From Viola odorata (Eukaryota > Streptophyta > Magnoliopsida > Malpighiales > Violaceae): DNA of 64,000 nucleotides. The notes under the pieces were generated by a model. That model was not told the DNA's origin and did no database searches. It saw only the letters and a list, made by a program, of their open reading frames with translations. A program made the position numbers and the translations under genes. This document shows, piece by piece, positions 1-9,156 of this stretch. Position 1 is the stretch's first letter. The number at the start of each line of letters is the position of its first letter. The stretch spans positions 46,137,656 to 46,201,655 of the forward strand of contig OY829539.1 in assembly GCA_963691705.1 (NCBI GenBank). The letters run 5' to 3'.

Positions 1-297
1 TTGACCTTGAACCACACACCCTTTCTCACCAACCGATTTCACTTCATTCTCACTTTCATAACCCGCAGGAACATCCTCCACCTCCATATGATCTAATGGT
101 TGATCATCTTTTGGCATGTCGTAGAGTGGTATGCTAGAGGCCATACTTGTGTGTTGAGTGTATCTCTTGACCGGAATAGTCAAGGTGGGTTTAGGTCCAC
201 TCTTTTTCTTCTGCTCGGAATTCATATCAGCTTGCCATGACATGAGGTTAGTCAATTGAGATTGTACAACATCCAATTTGTATAATATTTCTACCAT
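1..297 (-). CDS. Partial open frame at left edge, possibly retrotransposon gag N-terminus
   Basis: An open frame of 99 codons begins at an ATG at 297 and runs off the left edge without a stop. The translation is hydrophilic. It begins MVEILYKLDVVQSQLTNLMS, has a basic stretch (EQKKKSGPK), then an acidic stretch (PLDHMEVEDVPAGYESENE). The short amphipathic start followed by a charged, low-complexity stretch is common at the start of plant gypsy Gag proteins. No domain is recognisable in this part, so that assignment is an inference. The same-strand gypsy tail at 1,795-2,013 and a TATA-like box at 1,478-1,485 support a retrotransposon context. It could instead be the first exon of an unrelated host gene. 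Confidence 0.3.
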   Translation of the reverse strand, partial: MVEILYKLDVVQSQLTNLMSWQADMNSEQKKKSGPKPTLTIPVKRYTQHTSMASSIPLYDMPKDDQPLDHMEVEDVPAGYESENEVKSVGEKGCVVQGQ

Positions 298-1794
298 ACT
301 CACCTCCTTTTTATTCCCACCTTCTTTAAGGCTTTGATCACCTTCTTTCGACACAATGTATCCTGAAAAGATGAACAACTCAAAATATAATGTTTAGCCT
401 ATCTACACTCCCTCACGTGTTTCACTCAAGGTGTTTTCTCTCCTCTCTATTGATCTCCCAATTCATTCAATCTACTCAACTTGAGGTTCTAAATTAAACT
501 AATAAGCTCAACTTGCTAGAATTTAATTCTGAATAAGTGACAGACTTAAGAGATCAAGAATAAGCTGAAAGAATGCAAACAAAGACAACTTGGCACACAA
601 GAAAGTTTATATCAAGGTAATTAAGCAATCAAAATAGCAAGTGATCACTAAATAACATCAATTAGATCAGAAAATGAAGTTGTAATTAGGATCAAGAGAA
701 GCTCAAAGCAAACAAGAATTTCTATCAAGTAAGACTAAGGCAGAAACCCTAATTCACTCAAGTAACAAGTAACTAAGCTCTTTCATGACTTAGAAGATCA
801 GATCACAACTCAACACAATTTAATTTCAACCAATTTTGAAAATTAGCAAACTTAGTGCAAACCGTGTATAGAAATTCAGAACTTGACTCTTGAATAGCAA
901 ATCAACTTGAACTAAAATATTTCAGCTACTCTTAGTAATAATTCAGAATTAAGCTCTAAGACACCAAAAATAAGCAAAATAGACACGCAAAGATAAGTTT
1001 TGCAGGTTGCGAATCAAGAAAAAGAGAGGAACAAATCACAACTTGCTAGAAAAATTATGAATGATCAATACGTGTTTCAAACCTAATTCCTTGAACCACC
1101 TTCACTCTACTACCACTTGATACGTTCCTAGTCTGTTAGGAAACATTTGTTGTTGATCTTGCTCAAGGAATCCTCTTCAAACAACAAACAAGTAACTAAT
1201 TGACTCAATTAAGTTCCTAACCCAACCTTTGAGGATGATTAGAACCCTAATTCGATAATCAACTAGGATCTCGACTCAAGACCTCTAAGTTCCTAAACCA
1301 ACCTGTTTTTAGAACCCTAGAGCGAAATAGACGATAGGGAAAGATTTGTTTTACTTAATCAAAACTGAATTGCAATTAGCTAAGCTTAAGAGTTCTTTGT
1401 TAGAACCAAAGATGAGATACCTCACAATAATCTATTTTTATCAATGAATGTCTATTGAAAATAAAGCTCTAAGTGAGCTTATATAGTGTTACAAATATCT
1501 AGGGTTAGTCCCACAACAAACAGAAGTCCTACGCTAACTAGAATTGAAATATTAATCCTACACCGAATAGAACTTGTACAATTCAGCTTTCTAATTACAC
1601 AAGTAAAATGAATTTTTTTATGTAACTAGACCTAATTTATAGCTAAATAACATATTTAAATATCTAGCTAATAATAGTAAATAATTATCCAAAATTTAAC
1701 TAAGTCTTGATAAGCAAAAACAGCAAGAATGCGCATACAAGAAAGTTGGCGCATTCCTTGCGCTTCAAGGATCAAATAGGCTCGGATTGACTTG
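298..1794 (-). other. AT-rich LTR/leader-like region between retrotransposon remains
   Basis: No coding potential is seen. On the minus strand a TATA-like box (TATATAAG, 1,478-1,485) is followed by a leader that is rich in A and T and has many short stop-broken frames. The next open frame starts at 297. A pol tail, a TATA box, a leader and then a Gag-like start in one orientation is what an LTR flanked by retrotransposon coding remains would look like. I could not define LTR ends, a target duplication or a primer-binding site, so this is an inference only. Confidence 0.25.
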
Positions 1795-2013
1795 AAATTC
1801 AAGATGAGACTTCATCAAAGGTAGCTTGAATGATGTTGACAAGCTTCACCTTTGACTTGGCCATTTTCTTCAAGAGCGCCTCCTCAATCGCTACCTCCTT
1901 CTCGAGCTCCTTTTGAATGAGCAATGTCAAAGCGCCTTGCAACTTCTTGATCCTAGCTCGTGTCAATGGGCCTTGAGGGATTGGTAGCACATCTTTGGCT
2001 CCTTAGAGCGCAT
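1795..2013 (-). pseudogene. Ty3/gypsy polyprotein C-terminal tail (relic)
   Basis: The minus-strand translation contains GPLTRARIKKLQGALTLLIQ followed by a Glu/Lys-rich helix. A 'GPxTRARxKKLxxAL' block is a hallmark of the extreme C-terminus of many plant gypsy polyproteins, just after the integrase region. Upstream in the same frame the reading is DDAL, a TAA stop, then GAKDVLPIP, so the frame is broken. No integrase, RT or Gag sequence is adjacent. The fragment ends against the left arm of the inverted-repeat element that starts at about 2,014, which suggests that element inserted into or beside this relic. Confidence 0.5.
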
Positions 2014-2867
2014 CATCTTGAGATTTGTTTCTTTTTCCTACAGTAGGTGTTAATTACACAGGTGGACATTGAAGAAAAAAAATCAACAGTGTTAACGTTA
2101 ACGTTAAGTTCGACATTAGCTTAAAAGAAATAATCTTTTTTTTGTTATTATTTTTGTTAAAGATGTTTTTAAAGCTTTTACAAAACTCTCTGACTACTCC
2201 TTCTACTTCTATCTTTACTAGAGTTTCTTGTGGCAACGCTGGACTCCTTCAACTAATCCATAAAGATATGGAAGGTAATTTTAATGATTAAGTATTGCTC
2301 AATCCGATAATCTTTTTTATCCTTTTAATTGTGCCAAACATTGAAACCCACATTTGGCATTCCTAACATGAAAGGTAATTGTTTGCTGTTTAAAATATGT
2401 GTATAATCGTATCAAATTCCTTAAATATTTTCATATATATTATTGTTATGATGTGTTTAAAACTTTAAACAATAGGTTTCCTAGCACACATGGTGGTATT
2501 AAATCTTATTTTCTAAGATAAACATCCAATGAATCTAGTTTATGTCTCGGGATTCTTTTATTCTTATAAGTTGTAATATAGTTATGCAACACTAGTTCCT
2601 TAGCTAAAAATTCAACTTATGTTGTTGCTTTTTTCCCCCAAGCTGATGCAGTTAATTACTAAGAAACAATCCTAGCATAGTGGTTTGATTATGTTAAAGT
2701 AAAACAATCTTTGTATAGTGGCTTGATGTTGATAATTAATCATTTTAATTAATAAAAAACAATCATACAGGGGAAAACTTCCAAACTATTGATCATTCAA
2801 GTTTGTTTGTCACTTGCAGTTGTCGATTGTTTGAATTCTCCGGTTACTTATGTAGACATATATTGAA
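2014..2867 (+). repeat. Left inverted arm of the long-TIR element
   Basis: This arm is the inverted partner of 6,155-6,648. Diverged but clear matches include GTTAATTACACAGsTGGACATT near the outer end, ACTCCTTyAACTAATCCAT in the middle, and CTTCCAAACTATTGATCATT near the inner end. It is longer than its partner because of a segment at about 2,260-2,705. The inner 90 bp encode part of the FAR1-like SWIM domain. Confidence 0.7.
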
Positions 2868-3171
2868 GGTATTTTTAGTAGTTGATGTTCAAATCATTCC
2901 ACCATAATATATACTGAAGAGGTGGACCAAAACTGCAAAATATGTAATTATGTTGGATAATGCAGGTGATATAATACAAGAAAATTACCATGAGCCAGTA
3001 ACACGACGTTATAATAATCTGTGTAGTGAAGCAATTCATATTTTTTTCCAAAGCAACATAGAAAAAAGTTTTGATATTACATTAAGTAGCTTTCACAAAG
3101 TATTAAAGGGGTGTTTATCATGTATGAGTTCAATTCATTTCATTAATAGAGTTCAATTAGAATTCTATTAA
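2777..3171 (+). pseudogene. FAR1/FHY3-like (MULE transposase-derived) SWIM-domain fragment
   Basis: One frame reads NFQTIDHSSLFVTCSCRLFE, then FSGYLCRHILKVF, a stop (TAA, 2,905-2,907), YILKRWTK, and later RRYNNLCSEAIHIF. The CxC...CRH pattern is the SWIM zinc finger of FAR1/FHY3 proteins and MULE transposases. The 'YILKRWTK' and 'RYNxLCxEA' blocks follow it in that family. Only the C-terminal region is present; the FAR1 DNA-binding and DDE transposase domains are absent. With an internal stop it cannot encode transposase. The first part lies within the inverted arm and the rest extends into the interior. Confidence 0.7.
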
Positions 3172-3776
3172 TGAATGAATTCTAGTGATTGGTATAACAA
3201 TATAAAATTAAAAGAATTCAATTGAATTGAAATGAACATATTGTTTGGTATGGCTAAGAAATAATTTCATTTTACTTATTTGACCATTATACCCCTAAAT
3301 TAAAATTTACCCATAAAATAAAAGAATTTTTTTTTATAAAATTATGGGGTGAGTCATGAGGTGATGAATGAAATCATGGACTCCACCATGAACATTTTCC
3401 GCCATTAAAAAATATATATCAACGAAAGATTCATTTCTAGCGATCATTTTCTCTTTACGCATCATCAACTAATGATGTGAAAATACCAAAAAGAGAAAGT
3501 CAAACTCAAAATCAAAACTATAATTCATCATTTAAAAGGTGATTAAATAACTCTTGAAACTTATAGGCCCAACATGAATAAGAAAGTTTTTTCATAAATA
3601 AACTTGGGATGATTTTGTTTTCAATCATTTATCGCACGTAATCCCAGCCAATATACTACTACAGTTCATAAAAAGAAGAAACTACAAACAAGCATCAACC
3701 CAAGAAAGAATATGATAGATAAATGCTCCCCCCACGAGTCTCTTCTTATACATACATGACAATGACATTGATCTCT
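3172..3776. other. Non-coding interior of long-TIR element with MITE-like palindrome
   Basis: No gene is seen. At about 3,142-3,178 a palindromic stretch centres on ATTAATAGArTTC / GAAyTCTATTAAT, and a second hairpin-prone block rich in AATTCAATTG follows at 3,213-3,230. Such palindromes occur in small hAT-type MITEs. A comparable palindrome occurs on the other side of the IFRD pseudogene (about 5,914-5,960). I could not define terminal repeats or target duplications for either. Confidence 0.35.
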
Positions 3777-5501
3777 TCAGGCCTCTTCCTCCGTGTTGAC
3801 AGCATAGTGCCTAACATTCCTACCCTGTAGCATATCAGAAATTCTTGCCATTAAGCACATAGATTTAATCAAAGATTAAGAAGTAAAAATAATCCTATAT
3901 CAATTCTGACTTCCCACACAACAAATTTGATCAAGGAGAAGAAATCACCTCAGATTGCATCCGCTGTTTCTTCATATACTGGGTCCTGGCTTTGTTTAGA
4001 ACCGAATTTGGCGACCGGTACATCTTCTGCGCTAAGGAAAACACAGTTATTTAACATCAAAACAAGACCAAACAACTTCTTCCTTTCTTGTAGCATACAC
4101 AAGAAGATTAAAAATTGTAACGAAAGGCATTGACAACATATATCTTCTGAGCCTCTAACGAGATGCATAAAAGAAGAGAATATCAACCAACCTTTGCACT
4201 ACCGAACATTTCATTAATGGATTTCCTATCGAACAGAAGAGGGAGCTACTATATAGGCATATGATCGATTATCAACAGCTTACTTACCCCTACTAGTCTT
4301 TGGAACTTAAGCTCCATCTGTCCCAGGTTGTTAAAAGAAATGCCCAAGCAGATACAAGTGCTGTTATTAAATTGACAGGAAGCTTGGCCGCAACTACCTA
4401 AACACGAAACGTCGTCAATGCACGCCTACAACCTCAATGTAGAGCAATAGCAGTACAGAATAGTGTAATAATAGCTCTGCTGCAAATAATAAATACAACA
4501 GAAAGGAAACAGTAGCAACAAGTTAAAGGAGTACGTGAAACAGCAACAACGAGAACAATAATGTACAAAGCAGTACAAGCTAAAGAAGAGCATACATTAT
4601 AGCCAAGTTTAGGGTGAACCAATTGCCATATTATTTGCATTGATCGTTCTATTTGTTCTGGATCATTGGTGTCAACAAACGTGACGACAGCCAAACACTC
4701 GAGCAACTACAATCATAAATCAATGCAAAAGAAGGAAATCTCATTAAGCATCAAAATATTAAGCTGATATTGAAGATTAATGAACACATCATACATACTG
4801 ATATTGTCCTTGCAGCATCAGACCGAGATTTAAGTGCTTAAGTGATGGGTGTAACTGCATCTTCCAATATTTCACGTGCATTATCCCCAGAACCGACAGT
4901 CAAAGCCAACAACCCTAATGGATAAAACAACACAAAGTGATAATAAGATTAGGATTCCTGCATTGATAGGCACAAAATAGTAAAGAAAACAGAGGGCATG
5001 AGACTGACCAATGGCACGACAGGCAAAAGCTACCTCATTGGTAATAGGCCCCTTTTTTATTGACACTGGTGAAATAAAGTAGCAAACCTGAAAGAAACCA
5101 CAACACACCATACAAAAAACCTTTCAAGACACCAGAAACCCAAAATTGAAAAATCAGCATGAACAAGCGAATTAGTGCAAGTTCCTACTTTTTCTCAACA
5201 AATTGATGCTGCAAATTAGTGTTGAATGCATCAACAATCACAGCAAGAGCTTTCTCCCTTGTTGAACCTTTGTGCCCACACAAAAAATTGAAACAAATTT
5301 CGTCAGCAATTCAGCTCAATTCACCACTCAATTATAACATGACCACAACAAATAAATCCGAGAAAGAAAAAAAAGCTACCTGCAGAGTTAACAAAATTCA
5401 AGATTACTTTCCATACCCTGATGAAAAATCCCAAATTTACAATTGATAACCCTAATTTTTGAAAACTTAAACAAAGCACAAAACAACATACGTTTCCCCA
5501 T
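3777..5501 (-). pseudogene. IFRD (interferon-related developmental regulator) family pseudogene
   Basis: A chain of minus-strand exon remnants in family order reads as a plant IFRD protein. MGKR starts at 5,501. GSTREKALAVIVDAFNTNLQ is at 5,268-5,189, then FATLFHQC and SIKKGPITNEVAFACRAIG at about 5,090-5,010. LLALTVGSGDNAREILEDAV is at about 4,912-4,798, LLECLAVVTFVDTNDPEQIE at 4,707-4,596, and AAKLPVNLITALVSAWAFLL at about 4,397-4,288. The C-terminal KMYRSPNSVLNKARTQYMKK is at 4,026-3,949, and RNVRHYAVNTEEEA plus stop ends at 3,777. Splice-like GT/AG borders survive. Damage includes a frameshift in the SIKKG exon, a TAA at 4,840-4,838, two tandem TAG codons near 4,290, and loss of the region before the C-terminal block. 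Introns are retained, so the copy came from genomic DNA and not from mRNA. It sits inside the long-TIR element and was probably captured by it. Confidence 0.75.
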
Positions 5502-6154
5502 ATCTGCTCCTTGGCGGCGGACGAAATTATTACTATTGTTATTAAAACTAAAACTACTCTGATCTAATAACGCGCGTGCTATAATATGGCACAACAACTA
5601 CTGAAAACTCGAAGATTTCTACGATGAGATTGCGATGAAAAGAGGAGAGAAGAATTGAAGAAAAATAACAGAAGGAATCCAACCGAGGGTGCAACTGAGG
5701 CGTTCTCTTCTCTCTCGCCGTTGTGGGACAGCGCTGATGTTGCTGTGTTTTAAAGGGGCTTTTAAGTAATTATCTAATTACTTATTAAAAAACTAAATGA
5801 ATTCTTCAACAATCACACCTATTTTGGCATGAATTCTATCTTTTGTTAATTGTGATGGTTCAATTCTATAAGAATTGAATCCACTTAAAAAAGTGTATAA
5901 CAAACACTGAATTTGGGAAGAGTTCAGTTTAAATGAACTGAACTCTTCTCAAATTTTGATACCAAACAGCCTCTTAGAGAGAGAAGGTGAACCATCCGCA
6001 CTACAAAAATCAGGATCTTAATTATCATGTTAAACAATTTAGATGAGATCATAATCTACAAAGAAACGTCGATCGGCGAAGCGAGAGATGGCAAAGGGAC
6101 GTAAGCAAGAGATGGCAAAGGCAAAGGAGGGAAAATCAAAACCCATCGATAATC
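5502..6154. other. 5' leader of the IFRD pseudogene and palindromic sequence
   Basis: On the minus strand, about 5,750-5,502 looks like the original transcribed leader of the IFRD gene: a pyrimidine-rich tract and then sequence running into the ATG. Next to it, at about 5,914-5,960, is a strong palindrome (GAAGAGTTCAGTT / AACTGAACTCTTC) typical of a small hairpin MITE. No other coding sequence is seen before the right arm. Confidence 0.35.
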
Positions 6155-6648
6155 TGTGTCTACATAAGTAACCGGGTAATTTAAACAATCGATAACGGCA
6201 AGTGACAGATAAGTTTGAATGATCAATAGTTTGGAAGTTTTCCCTAATATATCAAAAATCATTGTATCAGTTTATATATATATATATAGCTAAACAACAA
6301 AATAGGATAACAAAGCATGATTGTTTTTTATTAATTAAAAAGTTAATTATCAACACCAAACCATTGTACAAGGATTGGCAAGATGAACTATGGATTAGTT
6401 AAAGGAGTCCAGGGCTGTCAACTGAAACTCCAGTAAGACTTAACAAAAGATAGATGTAGAAAGAGTAGTTGAAGAATTTTGTAGAAAGACTTTAAAAGAT
6501 ATTTTAACAAAAATAATAAAAAAAATTATTTCTTTTAAGTTAACGTCAAACTTAACTAACATTAATGTTAATACTGTTAAATTTTTTTTAAATGTCCAGC
6601 TGTGTAATTAACTCTTACATAAGGAAAAAAGAAACAAATTTCAAGATA
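6155..6648 (-). repeat. Right inverted arm of the long-TIR element
   Basis: This is the inverted partner of the left arm and lacks its ~440-bp insertion. Read on the minus strand it also carries the SWIM-type block, here degraded to NLSVTCRYRLFKLPGYLCRH. The first Cys-x-Cys pair has lost one cysteine. The transposase-derived sequence is therefore part of both arms, and the two copies have diverged independently. Confidence 0.65.
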
Positions 6649-6902
6649 TATCCAATGGATACCAACACGTTCACGTATTAAAAGAACCCATTTATAATTT
6701 TCATAGAAAATAATTTTCTCAATAACCTGTCAAATTGATGGTATTCTAAGAATTTCATTTTAAAAATAACAGATAGATTCTTTTGTGAGTAAAATATGCT
6801 CACATATTTCATAATAAGACCTAGTCAGTTTAATAAAAGTATCAAACTATAACGTTATAATATAATATATTACATATTATATGTGGTACAAATATAAAAT
6901 TA
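6649..6902. other. AT-rich spacer, nothing recognised
   Basis: AT-rich sequence with no sustained frame and no clear repeat borders. It separates the long-TIR element from the MITE. Confidence 0.4.
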
Positions 6903-7033
6903 TACTCCCTCTGTACCACTTTAATTGACTTTCTGAAATAGTAACATTCAATAATGCAAACACTAAAAAGTCAAGTAAAGTGTACAGTAACATTCCGTAG
7001 AAAAATAACAATTATTATGGTCCGGAGGGAGTA
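6903..7033. mobile_element. Stowaway-like (Tc1/mariner) MITE
   Basis: This 131-bp AT-rich element has terminal inverted repeats TACTCCCTCTGTACCA and TGGTCCGGAGGGAGTA, with TA at both ends as the expected target duplication. CTCCCTC/GAGGGAG termini, small size, lack of coding capacity and TA flanks are typical of plant Stowaway elements. The two outer blocks are both GTAACATTC-rich. Confidence 0.75.
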
Positions 7034-7192
7034 ATATATTATAATATTGATATGATATTATGTTTTATATAATATTATCTGTTATTACTTTTTTTAAAGG
7101 TATAAAAGTATTATTATAATTATATATTATTATATTATATTTTGTTATCTTTAAACTTTAATATTAATATTAATAATAAAATAATTCTAAAG

Positions 7193-8348
7193 CCTGGTTA
7201 TCAGAACCGGACCGGACTGATCAATCCGACCGGTTCAACCATAATTTTTTATATTTTCAGCCCGATTCAGTTATTGGACCGGATATGCATGTTAATCAGG
7301 TTCGACCGGTCGAATCGATCAGTTTTTAAAGAATCGGCGAACCGGTCGCTTTTTTGTCAAACCGGTTGGTTTGATGATGGAGGAAAACGACGTCGTTTTG
7401 ACACGGCCCACGGGCCCATATCTAGGGGTGAGCTCGGATCGGCGGATCCGACCGATCTCATCCGAACTCACCCATCCGACACCAATCCGACTGGTGTCGG
7501 ATCCATTTTCATTTTCAATTTCAACTCCAACAAATCACACCCTCAATCTCTGCCAACACCATTGCCAATCAAAAAACTCATCACACCCTCTCTGCCTCAC
7601 TCATCCCCCTCAGATCCATCCTCCATCACAAAATCTCTATTTCCGTCCTCCACAAATCCAACAAAAATCAATCCCTATCTACCCACACCGTCATCACCGC
7701 AATCAAATCCATCACTAAAATCACCAAATCGCCATCATCAAAGAACAGAGAAGAGAATTGGAAGAAAAAAAAACCAGAAAAGAAAAAGAAAAGGGAAGAG
7801 AGGAAAGGAAAGAAAAAGAGAGAGTGAGCCTGTGAGGTTGGCGGAGGAAAGAAAAAGAAAGAAAAGAAAAGGGAAAGAGGAAAGAAAGGAAAAAGAAAGA
7901 AAGGAATGAGTGTGAGGCGGCCCAAAATAAAAAGAAATAAAAAATAAGAGATATGGGTTGTGGCCCAACAAGAAAAAATGAGAATTGTTAGAATTGTCCA
8001 AACTCGAGCTTTAAATGTTGGATTGTTTCATTTGAATGTTAGATTGTTTCTTTATTTTGTAATTTGAATATTTAAGTGTGTTTAAACTTTGAATATCATT
8101 TCATTTGAATGTTAGATAGTTTCTTTATTTTCAACTTTTGATCTACTTGATATTTTATTTTGATATATTATAAAATGCTACAATAAAAAAACCAGCCGGT
8201 TCAATCCGGTTTAATCCGGTTCAATCATATAAGATTGAACGGTTCAAAATGGTTCAGCATCTACAATTCAGTCGAACCCGGTTCAATCTAGTTAAATCAC
8301 AAAATTTTCATTTCCAGTTTGCTGTCAAGTCCGGTTCTGATAACTATG
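7193..8348. mobile_element. hAT-like non-autonomous element rich in CCGGTT motifs
   Basis: The ends are CCTGGTTATCAGAACCGG and, inverted, CATAGTTATCAGAACCGG. They are flanked by a perfect 8-bp duplication TTCTAAAG at 7,185-7,192 and 8,349-8,356. An 8-bp duplication fits the hAT superfamily. The subterminal regions are packed with CCGGTT and CCGGTTCAATCCGG repeats in both orientations, as expected of transposase-binding arrays. The middle is purine-rich (GA/AAG) low-complexity sequence that opens long but meaningless frames in several phases. No transposase is present, so it would need an autonomous partner. Confidence 0.75.
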
Positions 8349-8429
8349 TTCTAAAGTAAAAGGATGTGGCCCATGATTAATTTAAATAGGCTTTCAGTCA
8401 CACTTTCTTTTTCTTTTTCTATATATGTT

Positions 8430-8885
8430 GGTTGGGTGTCCTTATGCTGATTCAGTGTTACATAGATTGGCACCACCTTGGGTAGGAGCTAGAGGACTAA
8501 AACTCGCAAGGGAAGCAAATGCGAATTTTTAATTTTATGGATTTCCTGTATTTCCTTTTGAGGCTGGAAGCATCCCTAACTAGTGTTAGTCTAAATGTTC
8601 TCTTCAGATGACAGTAATGACAACTTTGACATTCAAGAAGTTTCTGGAAAATGGTTCATCACATTCACAGGTCAAGTACCTCCCAGTATGCCATGCAAGC
8701 TCCTTACTCTAATCAAAGCTCCGCTAGAGTGCAATAGGAAACAAATCATCAATATTTTGAGCGGAGCAAGAGTCGAATGCCAGAAGAGAGGACAGCCTTT
8801 TTCTTACGAAAGAAGCTAGTCTAGCCTTTTCGCTTCAGTATCTTACAGCCATGATCCAGTACAAGTTAGAGGAGTAAAACCAAGT
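8430..8885 (+). pseudogene. Unidentified degraded coding fragment
   Basis: One plus-strand frame gives protein-like segments broken by stops: CPYADSVLHRLAPPWVGARG then LKLAREANANF, a stop, FYGFPVFPFEAGSIPN, and later TLTFKKFLENGSSHSQVKYL. After further stops it gives LAFSLQYLTAMIQYKLEE. The composition and the way sense resumes after each stop suggest a relic of a real protein-coding exon. I do not recognise the family. It lies between the hAT-like element and the 3' end of AAE14 and could be a gene fragment or part of an unrecognised mobile element. Confidence 0.35.
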
Positions 8886-9156
8886 ACAGTAATAGAGATT
8901 TCTATCTTCGATTAAGATGATAATGATGATTTTGCATGATGTTCTGCCACTGACAATATAGATTATGTGTTTGTTTGGAATGGGTGGAGAGGTTGAGAGG
9001 AAAAAGGAACTTACTGCTCAATGTCTTTAGAAATTTGGATTTTTTCCCCATTTTGTAAAGCAAGCTGAAGTTTCTGACTTCTTGCTCATAAAAGAGAGTA
9101 AAGATTGATGAATGAAGAAACAATGATTGGATTATTTCAGGTGATTTCGTACGTAA

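Larger units (their letters stand above)
2014..6648. mobile_element. Degenerate long-TIR element carrying a FAR1-like fragment and an IFRD pseudogene (Pack-MULE-like)
   Basis: Two long inverted arms, about 2,014-2,867 and 6,155-6,648, bracket a 3.3-kb interior. The outer ends match as ATCTTGArATTTGTTTCTTTTT, read inward from each side. The inner arm ends match through a block encoding part of a SWIM zinc finger. The left arm holds a roughly 440-bp segment (about 2,260-2,705) missing from the right arm. The interior carries a decayed IFRD-family gene in the minus orientation. Long TIRs, FAR1/MULE-type transposase sequence and a captured host gene fit a Pack-MULE or foldback-type element. I could not see a convincing 8-11 bp target duplication, so the superfamily is not proven, and the exact ends may be off by several bases. 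Confidence 0.6.

Noticed and set aside
2014..6648. Interpretation as two independent MITE insertions
   Set aside because: The arms match in inverted orientation over several separated blocks, including the SWIM-coding inner end. One element explains this better than two chance insertions, though exact ends remain uncertain.
7142..7909. 255-codon plus-strand frame with a Lys/Arg/Glu-rich end
   Set aside because: It begins outside and runs through the hAT-like element, crossing the 8-bp duplication, the CCGGTT arrays and a GA-rich low-complexity tract. The composition follows the repeat and other frames are equally open.
7668..8001. Phe/Ser-rich minus-strand frames
   Set aside because: They are the complement of the same GA-rich tract and overlap each other in two phases.
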